64,000 nucleotides of DNA from Palleronia pelagia. GTDB taxonomy: Bacteria; Pseudomonadota; Alphaproteobacteria; Rhodobacterales; Rhodobacteraceae. The stretch spans positions 248,001-312,000 of the forward strand of contig NZ_FOCM01000004.1 of NCBI RefSeq assembly GCF_900110115.1. Reading direction: 5' to 3'. Below, in pieces: positions 36,198 through 44,185 of this stretch. Below the pieces are notes generated by a model that was not told the DNA's origin, searched no databases, and saw nothing but the letters and a program-made list of their open reading frames with translations. A program made the translations under genes and the position numbers. The first letter of the stretch is position 1. Every line of letters starts with the position of its first letter.

Positions 36198-36725
36198 TCA
36201 GGCGGATTGCAGCGACAGCGCGGTGCCGTTGATGCAGTGCAGCGGCGTGGCGCCGTCGAAGACGATCACATGGCCGAAATGGCTGCCGCAGCGGCGGCAA
36301 TGGATCTCGATCAGCTCAAGCGGCTCGGGCAGCGCGCCGTTGTAATCGGTGGTGTCGATGCCCGTCAGCACCGCGTTCGGGATCGCGTGGGTGAAGAAGA
36401 CGAAGCCGATGGGCAGTTCCTGCCAGTGCTCGGAGCGGTAGACCGGCAGATCGCAGCCCACGCAGTGATATGTGCCGGGATTGTTTTCCTTGGCGTAGGA
36501 CGAGGTCCAGTTCGGCTCGGTCCGGCCATCGCGCAGGATGCTGTACTCGTCTTCGCTGAGTTGCGCGCGCCATTCCTCGGGGCTGCGCCGGATTTCGTAG
36601 GTGAAGCCGCCGTCGGCATTGGCGGCGGGCGTGTCCTGGGCGCGTGCGGTTCCCGCGACCAGGGCAGCTCCGCTGGCGCCGCCGGCCAGGAACGCGCGGC
36701 GTTTGAGAGCACTGAAGGGGGTCAT
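36198..36725 (-). CDS. msrB: Atypical MsrB-like methionine-R-sulfoxide reductase, Tat-exported
   Basis: A 175-residue protein with a twin-arginine signal (KRRAFLAGGASGAALVAG, then ARAQD). It is exported folded, with an SelR/MsrB domain of about 120 residues. Two zinc-type CxxC pairs are present (HCVGCDLPV and HCRRCGSHFGHV) and the catalytic Cys block is LHCINGTALS, matching RYCINSASL. The usual GWPSF motif is absent; the corresponding stretch reads LPIGFVFFTHAIPN. So this is either a distinct exported branch of MsrB or an enzyme with changed specificity. It stands alone upstream of divergent nhaA. Confidence 0.82.
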   Translation of the reverse strand: MTPFSALKRRAFLAGGASGAALVAGTARAQDTPAANADGGFTYEIRRSPEEWRAQLSEDEYSILRDGRTEPNWTSSYAKENNPGTYHCVGCDLPVYRSEHWQELPIGFVFFTHAIPNAVLTGIDTTDYNGALPEPLELIEIHCRRCGSHFGHVIVFDGATPLHCINGTALSLQSA

Positions 36726-36889
36726 CTGAAATCTCCATAATATCGAAATGAATGCTCGGCATACTACCGCAGATTGATGTTACTGTCATTTGACAGGCAC
36801 GGCATCGCGCGTGACTTCGGCCGCGCCTTGCCAGCGAACATCGCGGCGACTAGCACCGGGCCACTTCCTGAAGCCGAGGGGCCGTTGCC

Positions 36890-38188
36890 ATGTATCGCGT
36901 CTGGAACCACGTCCCGACCTATCTGGGCCTGTTGCTGCTGGGCACGGCCGTCGCGCTGGTCTGGGCGCAGGTGGGCACGGCCAGCTATGACCGGGTGATC
37001 GCCTATCCGCTGCTCTTCAACGGGCTTGTCGGACAGGACGCGACCGTGTGGCTTCAGACCAGCGGCGCGGCGTTCGGCGTGATCGAGCTGGGCGACGTGA
37101 CCCGCGTCCTGACGCCGCGCAGCCTGGTGAACGACGCGCTGATGGCGCTGTTCTTCTTCATCGCCGGCAAGGAGGTCTGGGAGGCCTCGGTGCTGGACCA
37201 TGGCGCCTTGCGCGGCGGCGGGGCGCACTTGCCATTGGTGATGACACTCGGCGGCATGGCCGTGCCGGCGCTGGTCTTCCTCGGGCTGTCTTGGCTCCTG
37301 CTGGGCCCGATCGGCGCGGCGGCCGTGGCGCCGGGCTGGGTCGTGCCGATCTCGACCGACCTGGCGCTGAGCTTCGTGGTGGCGCGGGCGATTTTCGGGG
37401 CGGGACACCCGGCGCTGCGGCTGCTGCTGCTCATCGCGCTGCTGGACGACGCCGTGGCCATGGCGGTACTGGCAGCGGTCAGCGACGCCCCCGAGGCAAG
37501 ACCGGAGTGGCTATTGGTTTCTGTCGCCGCGGCGGGGATCGTCTGGCTGACCTGCAACCGGCTGCCGCGGTGGCTGGACCGCGGCAACGACCTGCAACCG
37601 GCGGCCAGCGCCCTGCGCCGGAGGCTGGGGCTGTGGCCCTATGCGCTCGCGGGCGCCGTGAGCTGGTTCGCCTTCGCGCGGGCGGGCGTGGCCCCGGCCC
37701 TTGGCCTGCTGCCGATCATCCCGGCGCTGCCCCATGCCGACCGGGCCTTCGGGATCTATGCCTCGGCCGAGAAATACCTGCACGACCCGCTTAACGAGGC
37801 CGCGCACCGCCTGATGCGCCCGGCGCAGGCGGCGTTGCTGGCCTTCGGCCTGGTGAACATGGGCGTGGTCCTGTCGGACGCCACGGCGCTGAGCGGGCTG
37901 GTCCTGGCCGGGTTCGTCCTGGGCAAGCCGCTGGGCCTGGGGCTGGCCTGCCTTCTGGCGCTCGGGGTCCTGAGGATGCGGCTGCCCGGGGGGATCGACC
38001 GCCGCACGCTGGCGGTGCTGTGCGTCGTGGCCGGTTGCGGCATCACCCTGCCCGTCGCGCTGTCGGACGCAGTCTTCGCGGCGCCGACGCTGCGCGACGC
38101 GGCGGTGCTGGGTGCGCTGGGCTCGCTGGTGACCGCGCCCCTGGCCTGGGTCCTGGCCCGGGCGCTGGGACTGGCTCCCCAGCGGTAA
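36890..38188 (+). CDS. nhaA: Na+/H+ antiporter NhaA
   Basis: Inner-membrane antiporter exporting Na+ in exchange for protons. The 432-residue protein has about 12 hydrophobic segments. Key functional regions are present: NDALMALFFFIAGKEVWEAS, then VPISTDLALSFVVARAIFG, which holds the T/D of the NhaA unwound helix, and LLIALLDDAVAMAVLA with the ion-binding Asp pair. It is somewhat diverged from E. coli NhaA. GAGGGG lies about eight bases before the ATG. Marine habitat would make sodium export sensible, but that is inference. Confidence 0.93.
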   Translation: MYRVWNHVPTYLGLLLLGTAVALVWAQVGTASYDRVIAYPLLFNGLVGQDATVWLQTSGAAFGVIELGDVTRVLTPRSLVNDALMALFFFIAGKEVWEASVLDHGALRGGGAHLPLVMTLGGMAVPALVFLGLSWLLLGPIGAAAVAPGWVVPISTDLALSFVVARAIFGAGHPALRLLLLIALLDDAVAMAVLAAVSDAPEARPEWLLVSVAAAGIVWLTCNRLPRWLDRGNDLQPAASALRRRLGLWPYALAGAVSWFAFARAGVAPALGLLPIIPALPHADRAFGIYASAEKYLHDPLNEAAHRLMRPAQAALLAFGLVNMGVVLSDATALSGLVLAGFVLGKPLGLGLACLLALGVLRMRLPGGIDRRTLAVLCVVAGCGITLPVALSDAVFAAPTLRDAAVLGALGSLVTAPLAWVLARALGLAPQR

Positions 38189-38325
38189 CGCCGTGATGTC
38201 ACAGAGACCGGCGCTTGCCGGGGTGCCCGAACCCTCCCATAATATGGCCGCATTCGGCGCCTAGAGTGGTGCGAACCACGCCGCAATAAGGCTGGACCGG
38301 ATGCATTGAGGCCAACGACGCGACG

Positions 38326-38985
38326 ATGATCGAATTTAACGACGTCTCGAAGTCCTTCTGGACGGGCAGTCACCGCAAGGTGATCCTCGACCACGCGTCG
38401 TTCCGGGTGGAGCTTGGCCATTCGCTGGGGATCCTGGCCCCCAACGGGACCGGCAAGACCACGCTAATCAACATGATGGCCGGGCTGGAGAAACCGGACG
38501 ATGGGTCGATCCGGCGCACCAGCCGCATCTCGTTCCCACTGGGCTTCATGGGTGGGGTCGTGAACCGGCTGTCGGGCCGCGAGAATGCACGCTTCATCGC
38601 CAAGCTCTACGGGCTCGACCCCGACTACCTCGAGGCGTTCTGCCGCTGGCTGTGCGGGTTGGGCGAATATTTCGACATGCCGGTGGGCACCTACTCGGCG
38701 GGCATGCGGTCGCGGCTGAGCTTCGCCTTGCTGCTGGCACTGGATTTCGACATCTACCTGATCGACGAGGGGATGCCATCGACCATGGATGCCGAGTTCA
38801 ACCGCAAGGCAGGCGACATCCTGCGCGAACGGCTGGACGCCGCGACCATCGTCGTGGTCAGCCACCAGCCCGAGATTCTCGAGAAATTCTGCCGTTCGGC
38901 GGCGGTGCTGATGAACGGGACACTGCACCAGTTCGACACCCTGGAAGAGGCGAAGCGTCTTTATGACTACGAAACCCAAAGCTAA
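38326..38985 (+). CDS. kpsT: Capsule polysaccharide export ABC transporter ATPase (KpsT-like)
   Basis: A 219-residue ATPase of the ABC-2 polysaccharide exporter type, driving export of a capsular or related glycan. It has Walker A APNGTGKTTL near residue 36, the signature YSAGMRSRLSFALLL near 124, and Walker B DIYLIDEGMPS near 143; the family marker GFMGGVVNRLSGREN also fits KpsT. The next gene overlaps its end by 23 bases. The expected membrane partner KpsM is not in the window, so it must lie elsewhere. Confidence 0.9.
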   Translation: MIEFNDVSKSFWTGSHRKVILDHASFRVELGHSLGILAPNGTGKTTLINMMAGLEKPDDGSIRRTSRISFPLGFMGGVVNRLSGRENARFIAKLYGLDPDYLEAFCRWLCGLGEYFDMPVGTYSAGMRSRLSFALLLALDFDIYLIDEGMPSTMDAEFNRKAGDILRERLDAATIVVVSHQPEILEKFCRSAAVLMNGTLHQFDTLEEAKRLYDYETQS

Positions 38986-40744
38986 GAAGTTTCGCATCCG
39001 CAAGTCGAGCCCGTTGGCCAGCGCCGCGTCCGCGACGGAGGGACAGCCCGCAGCAAACGCCCAAGGCACCCCGAAGCCGGCCGCATCGGACGGCGCACCG
39101 GCGGCACCGAACCCACGCCAGCGGCCCGCCGCCAGCGTGCGCCCCGCCGGAACCGCGTCCGGCAAGACCGGCACCTTCGTGGACGGCAACGATGCAGCCC
39201 CACGCCCCATGCGCGAGGCCTTCCCCGCCGCGACCGGCCGCAAGCAGGCCCGCGCCGACAGCCCGCCCGCCGAGATGGACCCGCCCTCGCAGGTCGCCGC
39301 CGAAACCGACCTGGCCGCCATCCGCAAGGAAGGGCTGACCGGGCGACAGCTGCGCATGGCGCGGCGGCTGGCGCAGAAGCACGACATCGCGGCCACGTCG
39401 GATTTCGACGCGGTGCGCCAGCTGCGCAAGCGCGGCATCGACCCGTTCGAACGCGCCACGATGCTGGAACTGGTGGTGCCCGACGCCCGCCCCACCCCCG
39501 ACGCTGCGCCGGACAAGGTCCAGCTGCCCCAGACCGTGGCACGCGACAAGCTTCCCGCGACCGAGACCGACCGGTTCCGCCAAGAGCGCGGCAATCGCCG
39601 CACCGCCGAGATCCAGGAGATCCAGCGCGACATCGCCAAGCGCCGCCGCCGCAAGCTGGCGCTGTTGACCGCGCGACTGGCCTTCTTCGTGGCGCTGCCC
39701 ACGCTGATCGCCGGCTACTACTACTTCAAGGTGGCGACGCCCATGTACGCCACCCAGACCGAGTTCGTGATCCAGCAGGCCGAGGCTTCGGGCGGCGGCG
39801 GGCTGGGCGGCCTTTTCTCGGGGACCGGGTTCGCCACCTCGCAGGACAGCATCGCGGTGCAAAGCTACCTGATGTCCCGCGACGCCATGATGCGACTGAA
39901 CGAGGACGCCGATTTCCGCGCGCATTTCAGCCAGGACTTCATCGATCCGATCCAGCGGCTTCCCGACGACGCCAGCATGGAACAGACCTACGCCATGTAC
40001 GAGGACGTGGTCGAAATCGGCTATGACCCCACCGAAGGCATCGTGAAGATGGAGGTCATCGCCGCCGATCCGCAGACCAGCGCGGAATACTCCCGCCGGC
40101 TGATCGACTACGCCGAGGAACGCGTCGACAACCTGACCCAACGGCTGCGCGGCGACCAGATGGCCGACGCCCGCGCCAGCTTCGACGAGGCCGAGGCCAA
40201 GATGCTGGCCGCCCAGAACCGCGTGCTGGAGCTGCAGGAACGGCTGGGCGTACTGGATCCGGCAGCCGAGTCCGGCTCGGTCATGGGCCAGATCACCACC
40301 TTCGAGACGCAGCTGCGCGAGAAGCAGATCGAGCGGCAGTCGATCCTGGCCAACCGGCGCCCCAACCAGGCACGGCTGTCTGGCGTCGAAGGCGAGATCG
40401 AACGCCTGCAGGCCGTGGTCGACGACCTGCGGTCGCAGATGACCGACGGTTCGGGCAGCGCCGAGTCGCTGGCGCGCGTATCGGCCGAGCTGCGCATCGC
40501 CGAAACCGATTTGGCCACGCGCACCACCCTGATGCAGCAGGCCCTGCAACAGCTGGAAACCGCCCGGCTCGAGGCGAACCGCCAGACCCGCTACCTGTCA
40601 CTGGGCGTGACGCCCGTCGCACCGGACGAGCCCAGCTACCCGCGCGCCTTCGAGAACACGTTGTTGGCCTTCCTGGTCTTTGCCGGGCTCTACCTGCTGC
40701 TGGCGCTCACGGCGTCGATCCTGCGCGAACAGGTCTCGGCCTAG
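38963..40744 (+). CDS. kpsE: Capsule polysaccharide export inner-membrane protein (KpsE-like)
   Basis: A 593-residue polysaccharide co-polymerase of the KpsE/Wzz-related family. About 220 N-terminal residues are basic and rich in Ala/Pro and predicted disordered. A first membrane segment follows (LAFFVALPTLIAGYYYF, about 232-248), then a long periplasmic coiled coil with AQNRVLELQERLGVLDPAAE and ARVSAELRIAETDLATRT. A second membrane segment lies near the end (NTLLAFLVFAGLYLLLAL). KpsE of E. coli is near 380 residues, so the N-terminal extension is large. It overlaps kpsT by 23 bases and acts with it across the periplasm. Confidence 0.88.
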   Translation: MTTKPKAKKFRIRKSSPLASAASATEGQPAANAQGTPKPAASDGAPAAPNPRQRPAASVRPAGTASGKTGTFVDGNDAAPRPMREAFPAATGRKQARADSPPAEMDPPSQVAAETDLAAIRKEGLTGRQLRMARRLAQKHDIAATSDFDAVRQLRKRGIDPFERATMLELVVPDARPTPDAAPDKVQLPQTVARDKLPATETDRFRQERGNRRTAEIQEIQRDIAKRRRRKLALLTARLAFFVALPTLIAGYYYFKVATPMYATQTEFVIQQAEASGGGGLGGLFSGTGFATSQDSIAVQSYLMSRDAMMRLNEDADFRAHFSQDFIDPIQRLPDDASMEQTYAMYEDVVEIGYDPTEGIVKMEVIAADPQTSAEYSRRLIDYAEERVDNLTQRLRGDQMADARASFDEAEAKMLAAQNRVLELQERLGVLDPAAESGSVMGQITTFETQLREKQIERQSILANRRPNQARLSGVEGEIERLQAVVDDLRSQMTDGSGSAESLARVSAELRIAETDLATRTTLMQQALQQLETARLEANRQTRYLSLGVTPVAPDEPSYPRAFENTLLAFLVFAGLYLLLALTASILREQVSA

Positions 40745-40920
40745 CCGCCGAACCGCCCGGACCTGGGCGGCGTGACACCGTGCACGCCGCCGCCCCACGG
40801 CCGCCGCGCCCGACGCTGTTCCGCGTGGCGCCGCACGGTCGGCCCGGGGTCCACTCGGGGCGTCCCTCTCGGCGCCACGAAACCGGCCTGCGATTTCGCC
40901 AGTTTCGCCGACAGACCCCC

Positions 40921-40949
40921 TTGCGTCCCCCGCGCGCCCTGCCTAAAAG
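40921..40949 (+). promoter_or_regulatory. Candidate promoter for tRNA-Gln
   Basis: TTGCGT (40921-40926) and TAAAAG (40944-40949) are 17 bases apart and would start transcription about five to seven bases before the tRNA. The rest of 40745-40920 holds nothing I can identify. Confidence 0.4.
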
Positions 40950-40960
40950 CACTCTCGCGT

Positions 40961-41035
40961 TGGGGTGTAGCCAAGCGGTAAGGCAGCGGTTTTTGGTACC
41001 GTGTACCGTAGGTTCGAATCCTACCACCCCAGCCA
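40961..41035 (+). tRNA. tRNA-Gln (anticodon TTG)
   Basis: A 75-base cloverleaf with CCA encoded at 41033-41035. The acceptor arm TGGGGTG pairs with the 3' CACCCCA. The anticodon stem is GCGGT/ACCGT (40986-40990 and 40998-41002), the loop is TTTTGGT and the anticodon TTG lies at 40993-40995, reading CAA. The T arm contains GGTTCGAATCC. It is a single-copy gene in the window and lies between the capsule genes and an AraC regulator. Confidence 0.96.
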
Positions 41036-41039
41036 TTTT

Positions 41040-41109
41040 CCCTTTTCAGGTGACGACTTCGAGACGGCGGTTTGACTTCCAGATTTGTCGTGTCACGATC
41101 CGAAAAGGG
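41040..41109 (+). repeat. Imperfect long inverted repeat just after tRNA-Gln
   Basis: CCCTTTTC (41040-41047) pairs perfectly with GAAAAGGG (41102-41109). Inside it, TGACGAC (41051-41057) pairs with GTCG-TG-TCA (41087-41095) with a two-base bulge. The whole could fold into a 70-base stem-loop starting five bases after the tRNA CCA. No U-tract follows; it may be a processing or termination signal. Confidence 0.4.
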
Positions 41110-41205
41110 CGCGGCGCGGTGCCGAGGGTGACCCCTGCCCGGCGCGCATGCCGGATCGTTCGCCCGAACTTGGCCGACAGAAGCGCGCGACGTAGACTCG
41201 CGGTC

Positions 41206-42210
41206 ATGGGATACGTGACGTCGCTTTTCGCTCGCAAGATGGTGGCCGCGGCCGGCGACCGGATCGATGCAGACGCGTTGCTTCTGTTGATCGGGATCGA
41301 CCCCGCAGGCCCCTGGGACCCGAAGGCGATGATCACCGCCGAGAGCTATTACGCCATGCTCGAACGGATGGCGGAGCAGATCGACGTGACGGATCTTCCA
41401 GTGCGCACCGGAGCCTCCATGCGGCTAGACGAATACGGAGCGCTGGGGCTGGCGTTCAAGGCGGCGACAACCCTTGGCGCATCCTACGCACGGGTCGAAC
41501 GATACGCCCGGCTCTGGACCAGCGTGGTCGAGTACGAGCTGCGCCCAAGCGCGGGCGGGACCCTCTTCATCCTGCACCGGGCCGGCGCGCGGCGCCTGGG
41601 CTTGCGGCTTTCCAACGAGGCGACCCTCGCCAGCGCCGTGTCGATCGCCCGGCAGGTCAGCCCGGTGCCCGTCGCACCCATGACCGTCCTGGTCCGTCAT
41701 GCCGCGCCGCGCCGCGTGACCGCGCACGAGGCGTGGTTCGGGTGCCCGGTCCATTTTAACGCGGAACTCGACGCGATCCTCTTTTCCAACGAAACGCTCG
41801 CCCGGCCTAACATCCTGGGGGACGAGGGCATCTCCCGCTACCTCGTCTCGCATCTCGACGCCGAGCTGTCGCGGATTCCGGATGCGCCCGAAGTCGTGCG
41901 CCGGGCCAAGGATGCGATCGCGCAAGCGCTCAGCGAGGGCACTCCGAAGATGGCCGAGATCGCGCGCAGCCTGGGATTCAGCGCGCGATCGTTTCACCGG
42001 CGCCTGTCGGAACACGGGATGAGCTACCACGCCCTGGCAGAGGAGACGCGTCGCGATCTGGCCGAGGGGCTGTTGCGCGACGACAGGCATACCCTGGCCG
42101 AAATCGCTTTCCTCACCGGCTTCTCGGAGCAGAGCGCGTTCACCCGTGCCTTCAAGCGCTGGATGGGGACGACGCCGGCAAGCTACCGCAAGCAACGCGC
42201 GGGTTCCTGA
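41206..42210 (+). CDS. AraC-family transcriptional regulator
   Basis: A 334-residue regulator with an N-terminal AraC_N ligand domain (PF12625-like, about residues 15-210). A C-terminal double helix-turn-helix follows, with MAEIARSLGFSARSFHRRLSE and LAEIAFLTGFSEQSAFTRAF, ending SYRKQRA. The ATG at 41206 begins MGYVTSLFARK. The three genes downstream on the same strand (NAD-binding, DUF4345 and DUF1772 proteins) are a set often found beside an AraC gene, so it probably controls them. The ligand is unknown. Confidence 0.92.
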   Translation: MGYVTSLFARKMVAAAGDRIDADALLLLIGIDPAGPWDPKAMITAESYYAMLERMAEQIDVTDLPVRTGASMRLDEYGALGLAFKAATTLGASYARVERYARLWTSVVEYELRPSAGGTLFILHRAGARRLGLRLSNEATLASAVSIARQVSPVPVAPMTVLVRHAAPRRVTAHEAWFGCPVHFNAELDAILFSNETLARPNILGDEGISRYLVSHLDAELSRIPDAPEVVRRAKDAIAQALSEGTPKMAEIARSLGFSARSFHRRLSEHGMSYHALAEETRRDLAEGLLRDDRHTLAEIAFLTGFSEQSAFTRAFKRWMGTTPASYRKQRAGS

Positions 42211-42319
42211 CAGCCCGTTGGCGGCGCGGGTCAAAACCATGGCACGCGCGGTCAAGATCGCACCGGCCTTGTCCGTCTATCCCCTTGGCTACCGAAACCG
42301 ACAGCCAGGGAGATGACCC

Positions 42320-43147
42320 ATGCAAGACCGACCGATCCTCGTCATTGGCGCCACCGGCAAGACCGGTCGCCGCGTCGCAAGCCGCCTCGAGACGCGCGGC
42401 GTCGCCGTGCGCCGCGGTGCGCGCAACGCGGCAACCCCGTTCGACTGGGAGGCCCCCGAGACCTGGGCGCCCGCCCTGACCGGCGCGCGCGCCGCCTACG
42501 TCACCTACTTTCCCGATCTCGCCTTTCCCGGCGCGGTCGAGAAGCTCGAGTCGCTTTGCGAGACGGCCCGCGACGTCGGGGTCGAGCATCTCGTGCTTCT
42601 GTCGGGCCGGGGCGAGCACCACGCGCGGCTCGGCGAGAACGTGATCCGCGCCTCGGGCGTCGATTTCACCATCGTTCGCGCGGCCTGGTTCGCGCAGAAC
42701 TTCTCCGAAGGCTACCTGCGCGACCCGATCCTGGCGGGCGTCCTGCCGATGCCGGGCGGTGACATTGCCGAGCCGATCATCGACATCGACGATATCGCCG
42801 ATGTCGCGGTCGCCGCGCTGACCGAGGATGGCCACAGGGGCCAACTCTACGAGGTCACCGGCCCGCGCCTGATGACCTTCGCCGAGATGGCCGCGGCGCT
42901 TTCGCAGGCGACGGGCCGCGAGATCTGGCATTTGCCGATCACCTTCGAGGAATTCCACGCCAACGTCGCGCAGGCCGGGGGCGATTTCGTGGCCGACGTC
43001 TTCACCGGCATCGCGCGGGAAACCCTCGACGGGCGGAACGCCCATACGACGGACGGCGTGATGCAGGCGCTGGGACGCCCGCCCCGCGACTTCACCGACT
43101 TCGCGCACGCCGCGGCCCGTGTCGGCGCTTGGACGAGTGCAGCCTGA
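42320..43147 (+). CDS. NAD(P)-binding NmrA-like protein
   Basis: A 275-residue atypical SDR of the NmrA/HSCARG branch. It begins PILVIGATGKTGRRVASRLETR, a Rossmann GxxGxxG motif at residues 9-15. It lacks the YxxxK catalytic pair, so it may sense the redox state or act as a weak reductase. Typical middle blocks are VEHLVLLSGRGEHHARLGEN and YEVTGPRLMTFAEMAAAL. It is the first structural gene of a small cluster under the AraC gene, with DUF4345 following by 23 bases. Confidence 0.87.
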   Translation: MQDRPILVIGATGKTGRRVASRLETRGVAVRRGARNAATPFDWEAPETWAPALTGARAAYVTYFPDLAFPGAVEKLESLCETARDVGVEHLVLLSGRGEHHARLGENVIRASGVDFTIVRAAWFAQNFSEGYLRDPILAGVLPMPGGDIAEPIIDIDDIADVAVAALTEDGHRGQLYEVTGPRLMTFAEMAAALSQATGREIWHLPITFEEFHANVAQAGGDFVADVFTGIARETLDGRNAHTTDGVMQALGRPPRDFTDFAHAAARVGAWTSAA

Positions 43148-43170
43148 CGCCACCTTGGAGAGAAATTGCC

Positions 43171-43584
43171 ATGGAACTCACCCGTTTCGAGAAGATCGCG
43201 CTTGGCCTGTCCGGTCTCACCGCTCTCGCCATCGGCGCCTCCATCCTGTTTGCGCCGCACGGCTTCTACGCAAGCTACGGCATCGCGCTTGGCGATAACC
43301 CCAACCTGCTGAGCGAGTTGCGCGCACCCGGCGCGGGGCTGGCAACCTTCGGCATTCTCATGCTGCTGGGGATCAGGCGCGGCAGGCTCCTGTCCGTCTC
43401 GCTGGCCGTCGCACTGACGGTGTTCGTCGCCTTCCCGGCGGGGCGACTGGTCGGCCTGGTTTTCGACGGCCTGCCCTCGGGCAGCGTGATCGCGGCCCTC
43501 GCAGTCGAGATCGCCATCGCCGCGCTTCTGATCGCCGCGTTTCGCCGGCGGCTGTGGGCGCCCGCGCCCGGCGCCGCGCAATGA
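43171..43584 (+). CDS. DUF4345-type membrane protein
   Basis: A 137-residue protein with four hydrophobic helices (IALGLSGLTALAIGASILF, GLATFGILMLLGIRR, LLSVSLAVALTVFVAFPAG and VIAALAVEIAIAALLIAAF). It has the typical short motif LRAPGAGLATFG. The start at 43171 has GGAGAG upstream; a longer frame begins at 43129 inside the previous gene. It probably belongs to the same transcript as its neighbours. Function unknown. Confidence 0.82.
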   Translation: MELTRFEKIALGLSGLTALAIGASILFAPHGFYASYGIALGDNPNLLSELRAPGAGLATFGILMLLGIRRGRLLSVSLAVALTVFVAFPAGRLVGLVFDGLPSGSVIAALAVEIAIAALLIAAFRRRLWAPAPGAAQ

Positions 43585-43644
43585 CCATGCACCCGGCGCG
43601 GCCAACTCGGTCGCGCCGCCCCTCACATCACAAGAGACCACCCC

Positions 43645-44148
43645 ATGTCGCCTCTCATCCTTGCTCTCGCCCATGTCGCCGTCCTCGCCTACGCGCTGGT
43701 CGCCGGTGTCTTCCTCGCGTTCTCGGACTTCATCATGCGGGCCCTATCGCGCACCAGCGGACAGGGCGGCGCAGAGGCCATGCAGGCGATCAACCGCGAG
43801 GTTTTCCGCTGGGTTTTCATGGCCCTGTTCCTTGGGCTGGCTGCGGTGTCGCTTTTGCTGGTTGTCCATGCCGCCCTTTGGCTCGACGGAGCACCGGCCG
43901 CGCTGGTCGCGGCGGCGGGCATCGTCTACCTGCTGGGCTGCTTTGCGGTCACGGTGGTCTTCAACGTGCCGATGAACGAGACACTGGCGGGCATGGACCT
44001 GTCGCAGGCATCGACCCGGCACTACTGGACCGGCACCTACCTGCCGCGCTGGACGTTCTGGAACACGGCCCGGACCATCGCATGCGGGCTGGCGGCCGCG
44101 TTGCTGCTCGCCGGCCTGGCGGCGCTGTCCCCGCCGCCGGCCGTGTGA
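43645..44148 (+). CDS. DUF1772 / anthrone oxygenase-like membrane protein
   Basis: A 167-residue four-helix membrane protein. The DUF1772 signature VVFNVPMNETLAG is followed by HYWTGTYLPRWTFWNTARTI, the conserved N-P-N ... W-x2-Y ... W-N-x2-R pattern. Some fungal members are anthrone oxygenases; bacterial ones are uncharacterised. It closes the AraC-associated cluster and converges on pcaB. A 6-bp GC hairpin (44168-44183) lies between the two stop codons. Confidence 0.85.
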   Translation: MSPLILALAHVAVLAYALVAGVFLAFSDFIMRALSRTSGQGGAEAMQAINREVFRWVFMALFLGLAAVSLLLVVHAALWLDGAPAALVAAAGIVYLLGCFAVTVVFNVPMNETLAGMDLSQASTRHYWTGTYLPRWTFWNTARTIACGLAAALLLAGLAALSPPPAV

Positions 44149-44185
44149 CCCGAACCGCGAAGGACGTGGCCCCTTGCGGGGCCGC

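Noticed and set aside
40961-41035. tRNA-Gln as an integration site of a mobile element
   Set aside because: No integrase gene and no repeat of the tRNA 3' end is visible downstream, and the following genes have ordinary composition.
44168-44183. GGCCCC-TTGC-GGGGCC hairpin between the DUF1772 gene and pcaB as a terminator
   Set aside because: The stem is only 6 bp with no U-tract on either strand; such short GC hairpins are expected by chance here.
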